Positions 6,531 to 14,915 of a stretch of DNA of 64,000 nucleotides are shown here, piece by piece (position 1 is the stretch's first letter; every line of letters starts with the position of its first letter). The translations under genes were made by a program, and so were the position numbers. Location: the NCBI GenBank assembly GCA_963715895.1, contig OY970284.1, forward strand, positions 2,108,001 to 2,172,000. The letters are read 5' to 3'. Source of the stretch: JADGNZ01 sp963715895 (lineage in GTDB: Bacteria > Acidobacteriota > Thermoanaerobaculia > Gp7-AA8). The notes beneath the pieces were generated by a model, which was not told where the DNA came from, did no database searches, and saw nothing but the letters and a program-made list of their open reading frames with translations.

Positions 6531-9302
6531 GTGACGACCGTCGTACCTGCGAAGGCCTCTCGGACGCACCTTGGAGTAGTGCCTCAGCCGGACGTCGTCC
6601 TCATTCATCCGCCAAGCGTGTTTGATTTCCGGGAACGGACCATCTTTTACGGCCCGATCAGCGATGTCATTCCGTCGTCGCCGGTGTTTGAGATGTATCC
6701 GGTCGGGTTTCTCACGCTGGCGGCGTACCTTCGGCGGCATGGCTATCGGGTGCGCATTATCAACCTCGCACTCTTGATGATGCGCAGCCGGCGCTTCCGG
6801 CCGGAGCGGTTGCTGCGGAAGCTGCGGCCGGCGCTGTTCGGAATCGATCTTCATTGGCTGCCGCATGCGCATGGCGGGCCGGCGGTGGCGGCGCTGCTCA
6901 AGAAGCTGCATCCGGACATCCCGATCGTCTTCGGCGGCATCTCCTCGACCTACTTCCATGAAGAGCTGATCCGTGATGACGCCGTCGACTTCGTTCTCCG
7001 CGGCAGCGTCACCGAGCCGGCGTTCCTCGCGCTCGTCCGCGAGCTGAAGGGCGCGCGGCAATTCGAGCGCGTGCCTGGATTGACGTGGAAGGAGAACGGC
7101 CGGACTCGTGTGACCGCCGAGGGAACGGTGGCGTCGCTCGATGACTGTACGTATGACCTCGGCGCGATGGTCGCGGGCGTTACGTCGCATCTCGACTTCT
7201 GGAGCACCGCCCCCTTTCACACCTGGTGGGGCCATCCCATCACGGCCGTCTTCACCGTGCGAGGGTGTGCGCGCGGCTGCATCACCTGCGGCGCCTCGCA
7301 CGCGGCATTTCAACGATTCATGCCGGGTCAATTCCCGCTGTTGCGCAGCCCCGCGTCGGTAGCGGCGCAGGTGCGCCAGCTCGCCGAGCTGACGCGCGCG
7401 CCGATCTTCCTCGTCGGCGATCTGAGCGACGGCGGCGACGCCTACGCGCGCGACGTGCTCGATGCGCTGGCTGCCGCGCCGGTGAACAACCGCATCGTCT
7501 TCGAATTCTTCGACCCCCCCAGCTGCGAGTACATCGCCCATATCGACGCATCGATCCGGCACTGGGGCGCGGAGCTGTCGCCGGAAAGTCATGACGAAGC
7601 GGTCCGGGCGGGTCTCGGCAAAGCGCATTTCGCCAATACCAGAATGGAGGAGGCCATCGAGGCGATCCTCGCTCTCCGCTGCGAGAATCTCGATCTCTTC
7701 TTCATGATCGGACTGCCGGGCCAGAGCTACGGCAACGTCATTGAGACGGTCGGGTACGTCGAGCGTCTCTTCACCCGGTTCGACCGCCGGCTCTCGGCCT
7801 TCATCACGCCGATGGGGCCCTTCATCGATCCCGGCAGCAGCGGCTTCGAGTGCGCCGAGCGGCATGGCTACATCATGCGGGCGCACACGCTGGCCGAGCA
7901 TCGCGCCCTTCTGGAGCAGCGCGACTGGGAGTCGATCCTCAATTACGAGACGCGGTGGATGACGCGCGCGGAGATCGTCGATGCCACCTACGACGCCGCC
8001 GAACGGTTGAACGAGCTGAAGCGGCGATATGGCCGCATCAGCGACGACTGTGCCGCCGCCGTGAGCAAGCGCATGGGCACCGCGCGCGCGATCCGGCGGA
8101 AGTTATTGAAGAGCAGTGAGCTCGATTCCGCCGAGGTGCGCGCTTTCTCCGAGGGAACCATCAACGACAAGAGCGAGCTCTTTGCGCCGGGGGCGTTCCT
8201 CCGCAATTTCCGGATCAGTGGGATTCTGAAGTTGCTGGTGCGGGAGGTTTTCGGCAAGGTTGCGGGTCTCTTGGTCACGGGGTCTCGCGGTCTCGGGGTG
8301 TTGGTCGTCGAGATCAGTGGCGAGTCGAAGTACCCTGACCCGATGCACGCCATGGTGCTCACAGAGCCCGGCCGCCCGCTCGCACTCACGGAGCTGCCGG
8401 TCCCTCGGCCGGACGACGGTCAGCTCCTACTGAAGGTCGAATGCTGCGCGGTCTGCCGCACCGATCTTCACGTCGTCGACGGCGAGCTTCGCGATCCGAA
8501 GTTGCCGCTCGTTCCGGGACATCAGATCATCGGTGTCGCCGAGGAGACCGGCGCACGCCTCGGCGTTCCATGGCTCGGCTGGACCTGCGGCGTCTGCTCC
8601 TTCTGCCGGAGCGGCCGCGAGAATCTTTGCGACAAGGCCAGGTTCACCGGCTACACGCTCGACGGCGGCTACGCGCAGTACGTCGTGGCCGATCGTCGCT
8701 ACTGCTTTCCCATTCCGGAGAGCTACAGCGCCGCCGAAGCAGCGCCTCTTCTTTGCGCCGGCCTGATCGGCTTTCGCGCTTACCGCATGATCGGCGATGC
8801 CCGCCGGGTCGGGTTCTACGGATTCGGGTCATCGGCGCAGATCCTGGTGCAGATCGCCAGGGCCGACGGACGGGAGGTCTTCGCCTTTACACGCGACGGC
8901 GACAGCGCGGCGCAACAGTTCGCCCTCGACATGGGTGCGGTCTGGGCCGGCCCCTCCGGCAGCGCGCCGCCGGAGCTCCTCGACGCGGCCATCATCTTCG
9001 CGCCGGACGGCTCGCTGGTCGTTACCGCGCTCCGCAACCTGGTCAAGGGAGGCGTCGTCGTCTGCGCCGGCATTCACATGAGCGACATCCCCTCCTTTCC
9101 CTACGAGTTGCTGTGGAACGAGCGCTCCATCCGGTCGGTGGCCAATCTGACACGCCTCGACGGCCAGGAGCTCTTCAAACGCATCGCCGGACTTCGCATC
9201 GAAACCCGGCGAACCAACTATCCGCTCGCGCGCGCCAACGAGGCCCTGGACGACCTTCGCTCCGGCAGGCTTACGGGAACAGCGGTTTTGATGACGTCAT
9301 GA
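6531..9302 (+). CDS. Radical SAM/B12-binding protein fused to zinc alcohol dehydrogenase
   Basis: 923 aa in one open frame. Residues 1 to about 570 are a B12-binding-like N-terminus (PQPDVVLIHPPS) and a radical SAM core with CARGCITC (CxxxCxxC) to bind the 4Fe-4S cluster. They resemble the Ta0216-type B12-binding/radical SAM family. From Met605 (ATG8343) the protein is a zinc alcohol dehydrogenase: CAVCRTD catalytic zinc site, GHQIIG, the structural zinc set CGVCSFCRSGRENLC and a GFYGFGSSAQ nucleotide fold. The two families are normally separate. The joint (residues about 575-604) is translated from a dispersed repeat, so a recent fusion or loss of the first stop is likely. GTG6531 lacks a clear ribosome site; GTG at 6576 or 6579 is possible. 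Substrate unknown. Confidence 0.75.
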   Translation: MTTVVPAKASRTHLGVVPQPDVVLIHPPSVFDFRERTIFYGPISDVIPSSPVFEMYPVGFLTLAAYLRRHGYRVRIINLALLMMRSRRFRPERLLRKLRPALFGIDLHWLPHAHGGPAVAALLKKLHPDIPIVFGGISSTYFHEELIRDDAVDFVLRGSVTEPAFLALVRELKGARQFERVPGLTWKENGRTRVTAEGTVASLDDCTYDLGAMVAGVTSHLDFWSTAPFHTWWGHPITAVFTVRGCARGCITCGASHAAFQRFMPGQFPLLRSPASVAAQVRQLAELTRAPIFLVGDLSDGGDAYARDVLDALAAAPVNNRIVFEFFDPPSCEYIAHIDASIRHWGAELSPESHDEAVRAGLGKAHFANTRMEEAIEAILALRCENLDLFFMIGLPGQSYGNVIETVGYVERLFTRFDRRLSAFITPMGPFIDPGSSGFECAERHGYIMRAHTLAEHRALLEQRDWESILNYETRWMTRAEIVDATYDAAERLNELKRRYGRISDDCAAAVSKRMGTARAIRRKLLKSSELDSAEVRAFSEGTINDKSELFAPGAFLRNFRISGILKLLVREVFGKVAGLLVTGSRGLGVLVVEISGESKYPDPMHAMVLTEPGRPLALTELPVPRPDDGQLLLKVECCAVCRTDLHVVDGELRDPKLPLVPGHQIIGVAEETGARLGVPWLGWTCGVCSFCRSGRENLCDKARFTGYTLDGGYAQYVVADRRYCFPIPESYSAAEAAPLLCAGLIGFRAYRMIGDARRVGFYGFGSSAQILVQIARADGREVFAFTRDGDSAAQQFALDMGAVWAGPSGSAPPELLDAAIIFAPDGSLVVTALRNLVKGGVVVCAGIHMSDIPSFPYELLWNERSIRSVANLTRLDGQELFKRIAGLRIETRRTNYPLARANEALDDLRSGRLTGTAVLMTS
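8254..8300. repeat. Dispersed repeat module inside the fused gene
   Basis: GCAAGGTTGCG at 8254-8264 is identical to 1160-1170, and GGGGTCTCGCGGTCTCGGGG (about 8279-8298) matches the module seen at 1171, 30393 and 50579. Elsewhere in the window this module lies between genes. Here it is translated in frame between the radical SAM and dehydrogenase parts. Confidence 0.65.
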
Positions 9303-9313
9303 CCACTCTGAAA

Positions 9314-9394
9314 GACCATCCGCAGATGACGCAGATGGAACGAAGATAAAAGCGGTCTTATCTGCGTTCCATCTGCGCCATCTGCGGATTGGTC
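9314..9394. repeat. Long inverted repeat, CGCAGATGG module
   Basis: Arms 9314-9349 and 9358-9394 pair over about 36 bp with one bulge and two mismatches, around an 8-nt loop. It lies 12 bp after the stop of the fused gene and before the hydrogenase operon, where its RNA would form a very stable hairpin. It probably also ends transcription, though no T-run follows. Confidence 0.75.
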
Positions 9395-9521
9395 CTCTTA
9401 GCCTCACACCCCCCTGTACGCCCTCTCACATCCCCCGGTGTCAGCGGCTACATCTTCGCTTGTTGTGCACGCCTACATTCCCGGCTAGCGCACACGAGTC
9501 CGTGACTCCCAAGGAGGGTGC

Positions 9522-10652
9522 ATGACTTCGAATCTCACGATCGCGGAACGGTTGAGACGGTCGGGTGTCAGCCGGCGGCATTTCCTTACCTTCTGCGGAA
9601 AACTGATGGTGGTCGCTCCGGCCGGTCTGGCCATCACCAACTATCTCAGTCCCAGGGCCGTGGCGGCCACCATCGGACGGGCACGAAGACCGTCGGTGAT
9701 CTGGCTGCATATGCAGGACTGCACCGGCTGCACGGAGACGCTGCTCCGCACCTCGGAGCCCGACCTGGCAACGCTCCTCTTCGACGTCATCTCCCTCGAC
9801 TATCACGAGACGGTGATGGCGGCCTCGGGGAGTGACGCCGAGGCGGCGTTGAAAGACGCCATGACGCAGAACGACGGCAAATACGTCCTCGTCGTCGAAG
9901 GCTCCATCCCGACGAAAGAGAACGGCGCATACCTCAAGATCGCCGGTCGAAACGGCATCGACATGCTCAAGGACGTCGCGGACCACTCCGCGGCCGTCAT
10001 CTCCATCGGCTCGTGCTCCTCATGGGGCGGCCTTCCCTCGAGCAATATCAATCCCACCGGCGCAACCGGCGTCGACTCCATCGTCAAGAACAAGCCGGTC
10101 ATCAACATCCCTGGCTGTCCGCCGAATCCGTACGTCCTGCTGGCCACGGTGCTCGAGTACGCCGCCGCCGGCAAGCTGCCGGCTCTCGACAGCCTCGGCC
10201 GTCCGAAATTCGCCTTCGACAAGACCATTCACGACCACTGTCCGCGGCGCGCGCACTTCGACGCCGGTCAATTCGCCGCGCAGTTCGGCGACAGCGGACA
10301 TCGCCAGGGCTGGTGTCTCTACAAGCTCGGCTGCAAGGGACCGGTCACGCACGCACCCTGCTCGACGCGCAATTTCAACGAGGTCGTCGACTGCTGGCCG
10401 ATCGGTATCGGTGCGCCGTGCGTCGGCTGTACGGAGAAGGACATCGCCTTCACCGTTCCCATCTTCACCACCGCCGACATTAGACGCCCCCTCCCGCCGG
10501 ACTTCTATCCGCTGGTGAATCCCGAGCACAAGCCGATCAGTGCTACCGCCACCGGGGTGGCTGGTCTGGTTGGAGGCGCTCTGCTCGGCGCCGGATTCCT
10601 CGCCTCACGAAAGATGAACGACGGCGCCACCAAAGACGAGCCGAAGGAGTAG
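9522..10652 (+). CDS. hybO: [NiFe] uptake hydrogenase small subunit
   Basis: A 376-aa electron-transfer subunit of a membrane-bound H2-uptake hydrogenase. The N-terminus has a Tat signal (SRRHFLTF, R18-R19), which exports the folded heterodimer. Proximal cluster ligands include C67 and C70 (DCTGCTE), GSCSSWGG and GCPPNP. Medial and distal cluster ligands lie in DHCPRR, GWCLYKLGCKG and GAPCVGC. The proximal motif is CTGC and not the six-Cys CTCC form, so it looks like the standard oxygen-sensitive type. A C-terminal hydrophobic helix (about 347-365) anchors it. AAGGAGG at 9511-9517 fixes the start. It is the first gene of an operon in the same order as E. coli hybOABCD. Confidence 0.95.
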   Translation: MTSNLTIAERLRRSGVSRRHFLTFCGKLMVVAPAGLAITNYLSPRAVAATIGRARRPSVIWLHMQDCTGCTETLLRTSEPDLATLLFDVISLDYHETVMAASGSDAEAALKDAMTQNDGKYVLVVEGSIPTKENGAYLKIAGRNGIDMLKDVADHSAAVISIGSCSSWGGLPSSNINPTGATGVDSIVKNKPVINIPGCPPNPYVLLATVLEYAAAGKLPALDSLGRPKFAFDKTIHDHCPRRAHFDAGQFAAQFGDSGHRQGWCLYKLGCKGPVTHAPCSTRNFNEVVDCWPIGIGAPCVGCTEKDIAFTVPIFTTADIRRPLPPDFYPLVNPEHKPISATATGVAGLVGGALLGAGFLASRKMNDGATKDEPKE

Positions 10653-10655
10653 CCG

Positions 10656-11528
10656 ATGAGCACCGATCGTCGAGCGTTCTTCAAGAACTTCGCAGCCGCG
10701 GCGGCGACGTTGACCGTGCTGCCCACCGCGGCGCTGGCGCGAGAAAAGAAAACCGCCCCCTCCGATGCCGTCGGTCTGCTTTACGACACCACCAGATGCA
10801 TCGGCTGCAAGGCCTGCGTGGTGGCCTGCAAAGACTCGAACAAGCTGCCGGCGGACACCGACGGCTACGGTCACGGCCTCTACGACGCGCCCGACTCACT
10901 GAACCAATACACAAAGAACATCATTCAGCTCTACAAAGACGGCAACGAGCAGTCGTTCGTGAAGAAGCAGTGCATGCATTGCGTCGATCCCGCCTGCGTC
11001 GGCGCCTGCATGCTGGGCGCGCTGCAGAAGGGGAAATTCGGAGTGGTGTCGTACGACGTCAGCAAATGCGTCGGCTGCCGCTACTGCGAAACGGTCTGCC
11101 CCTTCAACGTCCCCAAATTCGAATGGGCGAAAGCGGCGCCGAAGATCGTCAAATGTGAGCTCTGCAAAGACCGCCTCGCCGAGGGGAGGCAGCCGGCGTG
11201 TACGGAGGTCTGTCCCCGCAAGGCCGTGATTTTCGGTAAGTACACCGACCTGCTCGACGAAGCCCACCTGCGGCTGAAGAACAACCCCGGCAAGTACGTG
11301 AACAAGGTCTACGGGGAGCGCGAGCTCGGCGGCACGCAGGTGCTCTACCTCTCGCACGTCGATTTCGAAAAGATCGGCTTCCGCTTCAAGCAGGACGAGT
11401 CGGTTCCGCACCTCCAGCAGACCGTCAGCCACGGCATCTACAAAGGATTCGTCGGTCCGGTCGCGCTCTATGGACTGTTGGGCGCGGTCCTGTTCCGCAA
11501 CCGCGGGAAGTCCGAGAAGGAGAGCTGA
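10656..11528 (+). CDS. hybA: Hydrogenase 4Fe-4S ferredoxin-type subunit
   Basis: A 290-aa exported iron-sulfur subunit that carries electrons from the small subunit to the membrane partner HybB. A Tat signal (DRRAFFKNF, R5-R6) ends near ALA. Four Cys groups follow: CIGCKACVVAC, CMHCVDPACVGAC, CVGCRYCETVC and CELCKDRLAEG with ACTEVC, enough for four 4Fe-4S clusters. A C-terminal helix (GFVGPVALYGLLGAVLF) anchors it. Start is 3 bp after the hybO stop with GAAGGAG upstream, and its stop overlaps the hybB start by one base. Confidence 0.93.
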   Translation: MSTDRRAFFKNFAAAAATLTVLPTAALAREKKTAPSDAVGLLYDTTRCIGCKACVVACKDSNKLPADTDGYGHGLYDAPDSLNQYTKNIIQLYKDGNEQSFVKKQCMHCVDPACVGACMLGALQKGKFGVVSYDVSKCVGCRYCETVCPFNVPKFEWAKAAPKIVKCELCKDRLAEGRQPACTEVCPRKAVIFGKYTDLLDEAHLRLKNNPGKYVNKVYGERELGGTQVLYLSHVDFEKIGFRFKQDESVPHLQQTVSHGIYKGFVGPVALYGLLGAVLFRNRGKSEKES

Positions 11529-12700
11529 TGCAAACGCACGCGCAACCGATTGGCGGTCCGCTCTTCACACGGGCCTACTTCGTTCTCCTCAGCATCGCAG
11601 CGCTCGGAATGGCGCTGATCCTCTGGCGTTTCGCGGTCGGCCTCGGCGCCGCCACGGGACTCTCCGACGGCTACCCGCTCGGCATCTGGATCGCTCTCGA
11701 CGTCGTCACCGGAACCGCGCTGGCATGCGGCGGCTACGCGGTGGCCCTCGTGGTCTACATCTTCAATAAAGGGCAGTACCACCCGCTCATCCGCCCGGCC
11801 ATTCTCACCAGCGCGCTCGGCTACACCATCGCCGGCGCATCGGTGGCCGTCGACCTCGGCCGCCCCTGGAACATGTGGAAGATCCCCACCTACGTCTGGA
11901 ACTGGAACCTCAACTCCTCGCTGCTCGAAGTGGCCCTCTGCATCATGGCCTACGTCTTCGTGCTCTGGATCGAGCTCTCGCCGGCGTTCATGGAGAAGTT
12001 CAGCGTCGACGGTCCGCCGTTGCTGCAGAGGTGGTCGAAGCGACTCCTGCCGATCCTCAACAAGGCCCTGATCTGGATCATCGCCCTCGGCATGCTGCTG
12101 CCGACGATGCACCAGTCGTCGCTCGGCTCGCTGATGATGCTGGCCGGACCGAAGCTTCATCCCCTCTGGCTCACCGGCTGGCTGCCGCTCCTCTTTCTCA
12201 TGAGCTGCCTGGCCATGGGCTACGCCATCGTCGTCTTCGAGTCGGTCTTCTCTTCGAGGGCATTCGGGCGCGATCCCGAGGTGCCGATGCTGGTCAACTT
12301 GCAGAAGATCGCCGCATGGGGCGGACTGGTGTTCGTCGCTGTCCGCGTGGCCGATCTCGCCTACAGCGGGAACCTGCATTACGCCATGACCCTCGATCTC
12401 TACGGAACGATGTTCTGGATCGAGACCGTGCTGTGGCTTCTGCCGCTGGCGATGATGCTGGCCTCTCCGCGGCCGAACCTCGGAAGCCTCTTCCGTGGCG
12501 CCATGGTGGTGGCCCTGGCCGGAGCGCTCTATCGGTTCGACACCTATCTCGTCGCTTTCCAGCCCGGGCCGGGCTGGCATTACTTCCCGTCCGTTCCTGA
12601 AATGTTCATCACTATCGGTCTGGTCGCCCTCGAACTGGCCATCTACGTCGCCGTCGTCAAGCGCTTCCCGATCATCGCCGCCATGAAGGCCGCCCTCTAG
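11528..12700 (+). CDS. hybB: Hydrogenase quinone-reducing membrane subunit (NrfD/HybB family)
   Basis: A 390-aa polytopic membrane protein with about ten helices spread over the whole length and no haem-binding signature, as in the NrfD/PsrC/HybB family. These proteins exchange electrons with the quinone pool and, for HybB, may couple to proton movement. It lies between hybA and hybC with a one-base overlap upstream and GGAGAGAAG before the next gene. Assignment as hybB rests on topology plus the operon order. Confidence 0.92.
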   Translation: MQTHAQPIGGPLFTRAYFVLLSIAALGMALILWRFAVGLGAATGLSDGYPLGIWIALDVVTGTALACGGYAVALVVYIFNKGQYHPLIRPAILTSALGYTIAGASVAVDLGRPWNMWKIPTYVWNWNLNSSLLEVALCIMAYVFVLWIELSPAFMEKFSVDGPPLLQRWSKRLLPILNKALIWIIALGMLLPTMHQSSLGSLMMLAGPKLHPLWLTGWLPLLFLMSCLAMGYAIVVFESVFSSRAFGRDPEVPMLVNLQKIAAWGGLVFVAVRVADLAYSGNLHYAMTLDLYGTMFWIETVLWLLPLAMMLASPRPNLGSLFRGAMVVALAGALYRFDTYLVAFQPGPGWHYFPSVPEMFITIGLVALELAIYVAVVKRFPIIAAMKAAL

Positions 12701-12710
12701 GAGAGAAGAC

Positions 12711-14409
12711 ATGAGCAGAGTCACGATCGATCCGATCACCCGCATCGAAGGACACCTCCGCATCGACGTCGAGGTCGATCAGGGACACGTGCAGAAGGCC
12801 TGGGCCTCGTCCACGATGTTCCGCGGGATCGAGAAGATTCTCGTCGGCCGCGATCCGCGCGAGGCCTGGCTCTTCACCCAGCGCTTCTGCGGTGTCTGCA
12901 CCACCGTGCATGCGCTGGCCTCCGTGCGCGCCGTCGAGGATGCGCTCGATCTGGAGATCCCGCTCAACGCGCAGTACATCCGCAACCTGATCCTGATCGC
13001 CCATGCCCTGCACGACCACATCGTCCACTTCTACCACCTCTCCGCGCTCGACTGGGTCGACGTCACCCAGGTGCTGAAGGCCGATCCGAAGAAAGCCTCC
13101 TCGGTCGCCGAGAGCCTCTCCGACTGGACCGGCAACTCCACCAAGCAGATGGCGGCGGTGAAGAACCGCGTCAAGGGCCTGGTCGAAAGCGGACAGCTCG
13201 GCATCGTTTGCGCACGGCTACTGGGGCCATCCGGCCATGAAGCTCTCGCCGGAGGTCAATCTCATCGCCGTCTCGCACTACCTGCAGGCGCTCGACTACC
13301 AGCGCTACGCCAACCAGGTCGTGGCCATGCTCGGCGGCAAGACGCCGCACATCCAGAACGTCGCCGTCGGCGGCGTGGCCAACGCCATCAACGTCGACAG
13401 CAGCGCCACGCTGAACGTCGACCGCCTCGTGCAGATGAAAGGCCTTCTCGAGAAAGTCGTCGGCTTCGTGCAGAACGTCTATGTCCCCGACGTCTGCGCC
13501 GTGGCCGGCTTCTATCCCGAGTGGTTCGGCTACGGCAAAGGGGTCACCAACTACCTCTCCGTCCCCGATCTCCCGCTCGACGGGAAGAGCACGAAGTTCG
13601 AGCTGCCGGGCGGGTTCATTCCGAACGGCGACCTCTCCAAGATGGTGCCGATCACCGGACAGAAGGACCAGCGCTGGCGCAAGGCGGTCACCGAAGACAG
13701 CGCGCACGCCTGGTACAAAGGCGGCGGCCCGCTGCATCCGTGGAAGGGCGAGACCGATCCGAGCTACACAGACTGGAAGGAAGACGGCAAGTACTCCTGG
13801 GTCAAGGCACCGCGCTACGACGGCCAGCCGGCCCAGGTCGGCCCGCTGGCGAACGTCCTCGTCGGCTATGCGTCTGGCAATCCGTTGATGGTGAAGTGGA
13901 CCGATGCCGCGCTAGCGAAGATCTCCGCCATCGCCGGAGTCAAGGCTACCCCGGCCATGCTGCACTCGACCCTCGGCCGTCACGGCGCCCGCGCCGTCCG
14001 CACCGCCGTCCTCTCCGAGCTGGCCGTCAAGCAGTTGGCCCTCCTGACCGACAACATCCTCAAGGGCGATACCACCATCTACAACAAGCCTGAGTTCCCC
14101 AAAGGGGAGATCGAGGGCGTCGGCTTCCACGAGGCGCCGCGCGGCACGCTCTCGCACTGGGTGGTCATCGACAACGGCGTCATCAAGAACTACCAGGCCG
14201 TCGTCCCGACGACCTGGAACGCCAGCCCCCGCGACACCAGCGGCGCGCTCGGGCCGTACGAATCGGCGCTGCTCGGTACGCCGATCGCCGACGCCCAGCA
14301 TCCGCTCGAAGTGCTGCGCACCATCCATTCCTTCGACCCCTGCATGGCCTGCGCGGTCCATATGTTCGATCCCACCGGCAACAACGTGGCCCGGGTGAAG
14401 GTGCTGTGA
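12711..14409 (+). CDS. hybC: [NiFe] hydrogenase large subunit, with a frameshift near 13206
   Basis: The catalytic subunit that holds the NiFe centre. The first frame (from ATG12711) has the L1 motif RFCGVCTTVHA (RxCGxCxxxH). The second frame (open to 14409) has the L2 motif DPCMACAVH followed by a 15-residue tail ending VKVL, the peptide HybD removes. The frames join around 13201-13210: taking out one base in CATCGTTTGCG restores GIFAHGYWGHPAM, the expected family sequence. Total length 1699 nt is 3n+1, so a single inserted base explains it. Both halves are otherwise well conserved, so this is either an assembly error or a very recent mutation; as written the product is truncated near residue 165 of homology. 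Confidence 0.88.
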
Positions 14410-14879
14410 AGACCGCCGTCTACGGAATCGGCAACATCCTCCTGGGCGACGACGGGATCGGTCCCGCCGTCGTCCACTACCTGGAGTCGCGCCTGACGGC
14501 CGATGACCACCTCACCCTCGAGGACCTCGGGACACCATCATTAGACCTACCCAACTACCTCGACGGCTTCGACCGCGTCATCTTCGTCGACGCCGTCAAC
14601 GTCGACGCCCCTCCCGGCTCCGTCCACCTCTTCACCCGCGCCGAGATCATGGCCGTCCCCCCCGGCATCCGCGTCAGCCCCCACGAGCCCTCGATCAACG
14701 ACGCCCTCATCGTCATGGACTTCGCCGGCAACGCCCCGTCCGAGGTGACGCTGGTGGGCGTCGTCCCGCAGACCCTGGAGGGGCCGATGACGCTCTCCGA
14801 TGCGGTCTCCCGCGCCATCCCCGCCGCCGCCGATGCGGTGATGGGGGAGCTGGGACGAGCGCGCGTCGCGGTCTATTGA
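14406..14879 (+). CDS. hybD: Hydrogenase maturation endopeptidase
   Basis: A 157-aa HybD/HyaD/HycI-type protease that trims the C-terminal tail of the large subunit once nickel is in place. It has GIGNILLGDDGIGP at the N-terminus, FVDAVN in the middle and SPHEPS, matching the three metal-contact positions of the family. The first position is Asp, as in HycI, where HybD has Glu. Starts at GTG14406, overlapping the hybC stop by 4 nt. Last gene of the structural operon. Confidence 0.9.
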   Translation: MKTAVYGIGNILLGDDGIGPAVVHYLESRLTADDHLTLEDLGTPSLDLPNYLDGFDRVIFVDAVNVDAPPGSVHLFTRAEIMAVPPGIRVSPHEPSINDALIVMDFAGNAPSEVTLVGVVPQTLEGPMTLSDAVSRAIPAAADAVMGELGRARVAVY

Positions 14880-14915
14880 CGCGTTTGGAAGGCGGTTGGA
14901 TGGTTTTTTAGCCGT

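Noticed and set aside
6519..7901. 460-codon open frame on the minus strand
   Set aside because: Antisense to the radical SAM domain; no motif of its own.
11468..12763. 431-codon open frame on the minus strand
   Set aside because: Antisense to hybB; very rich in Arg, Glu, His and Asp as expected of a shadow.
13237..14409. Separate hydrogenase gene
   Set aside because: It is the second half of hybC after a one-base frameshift, not an independent gene.
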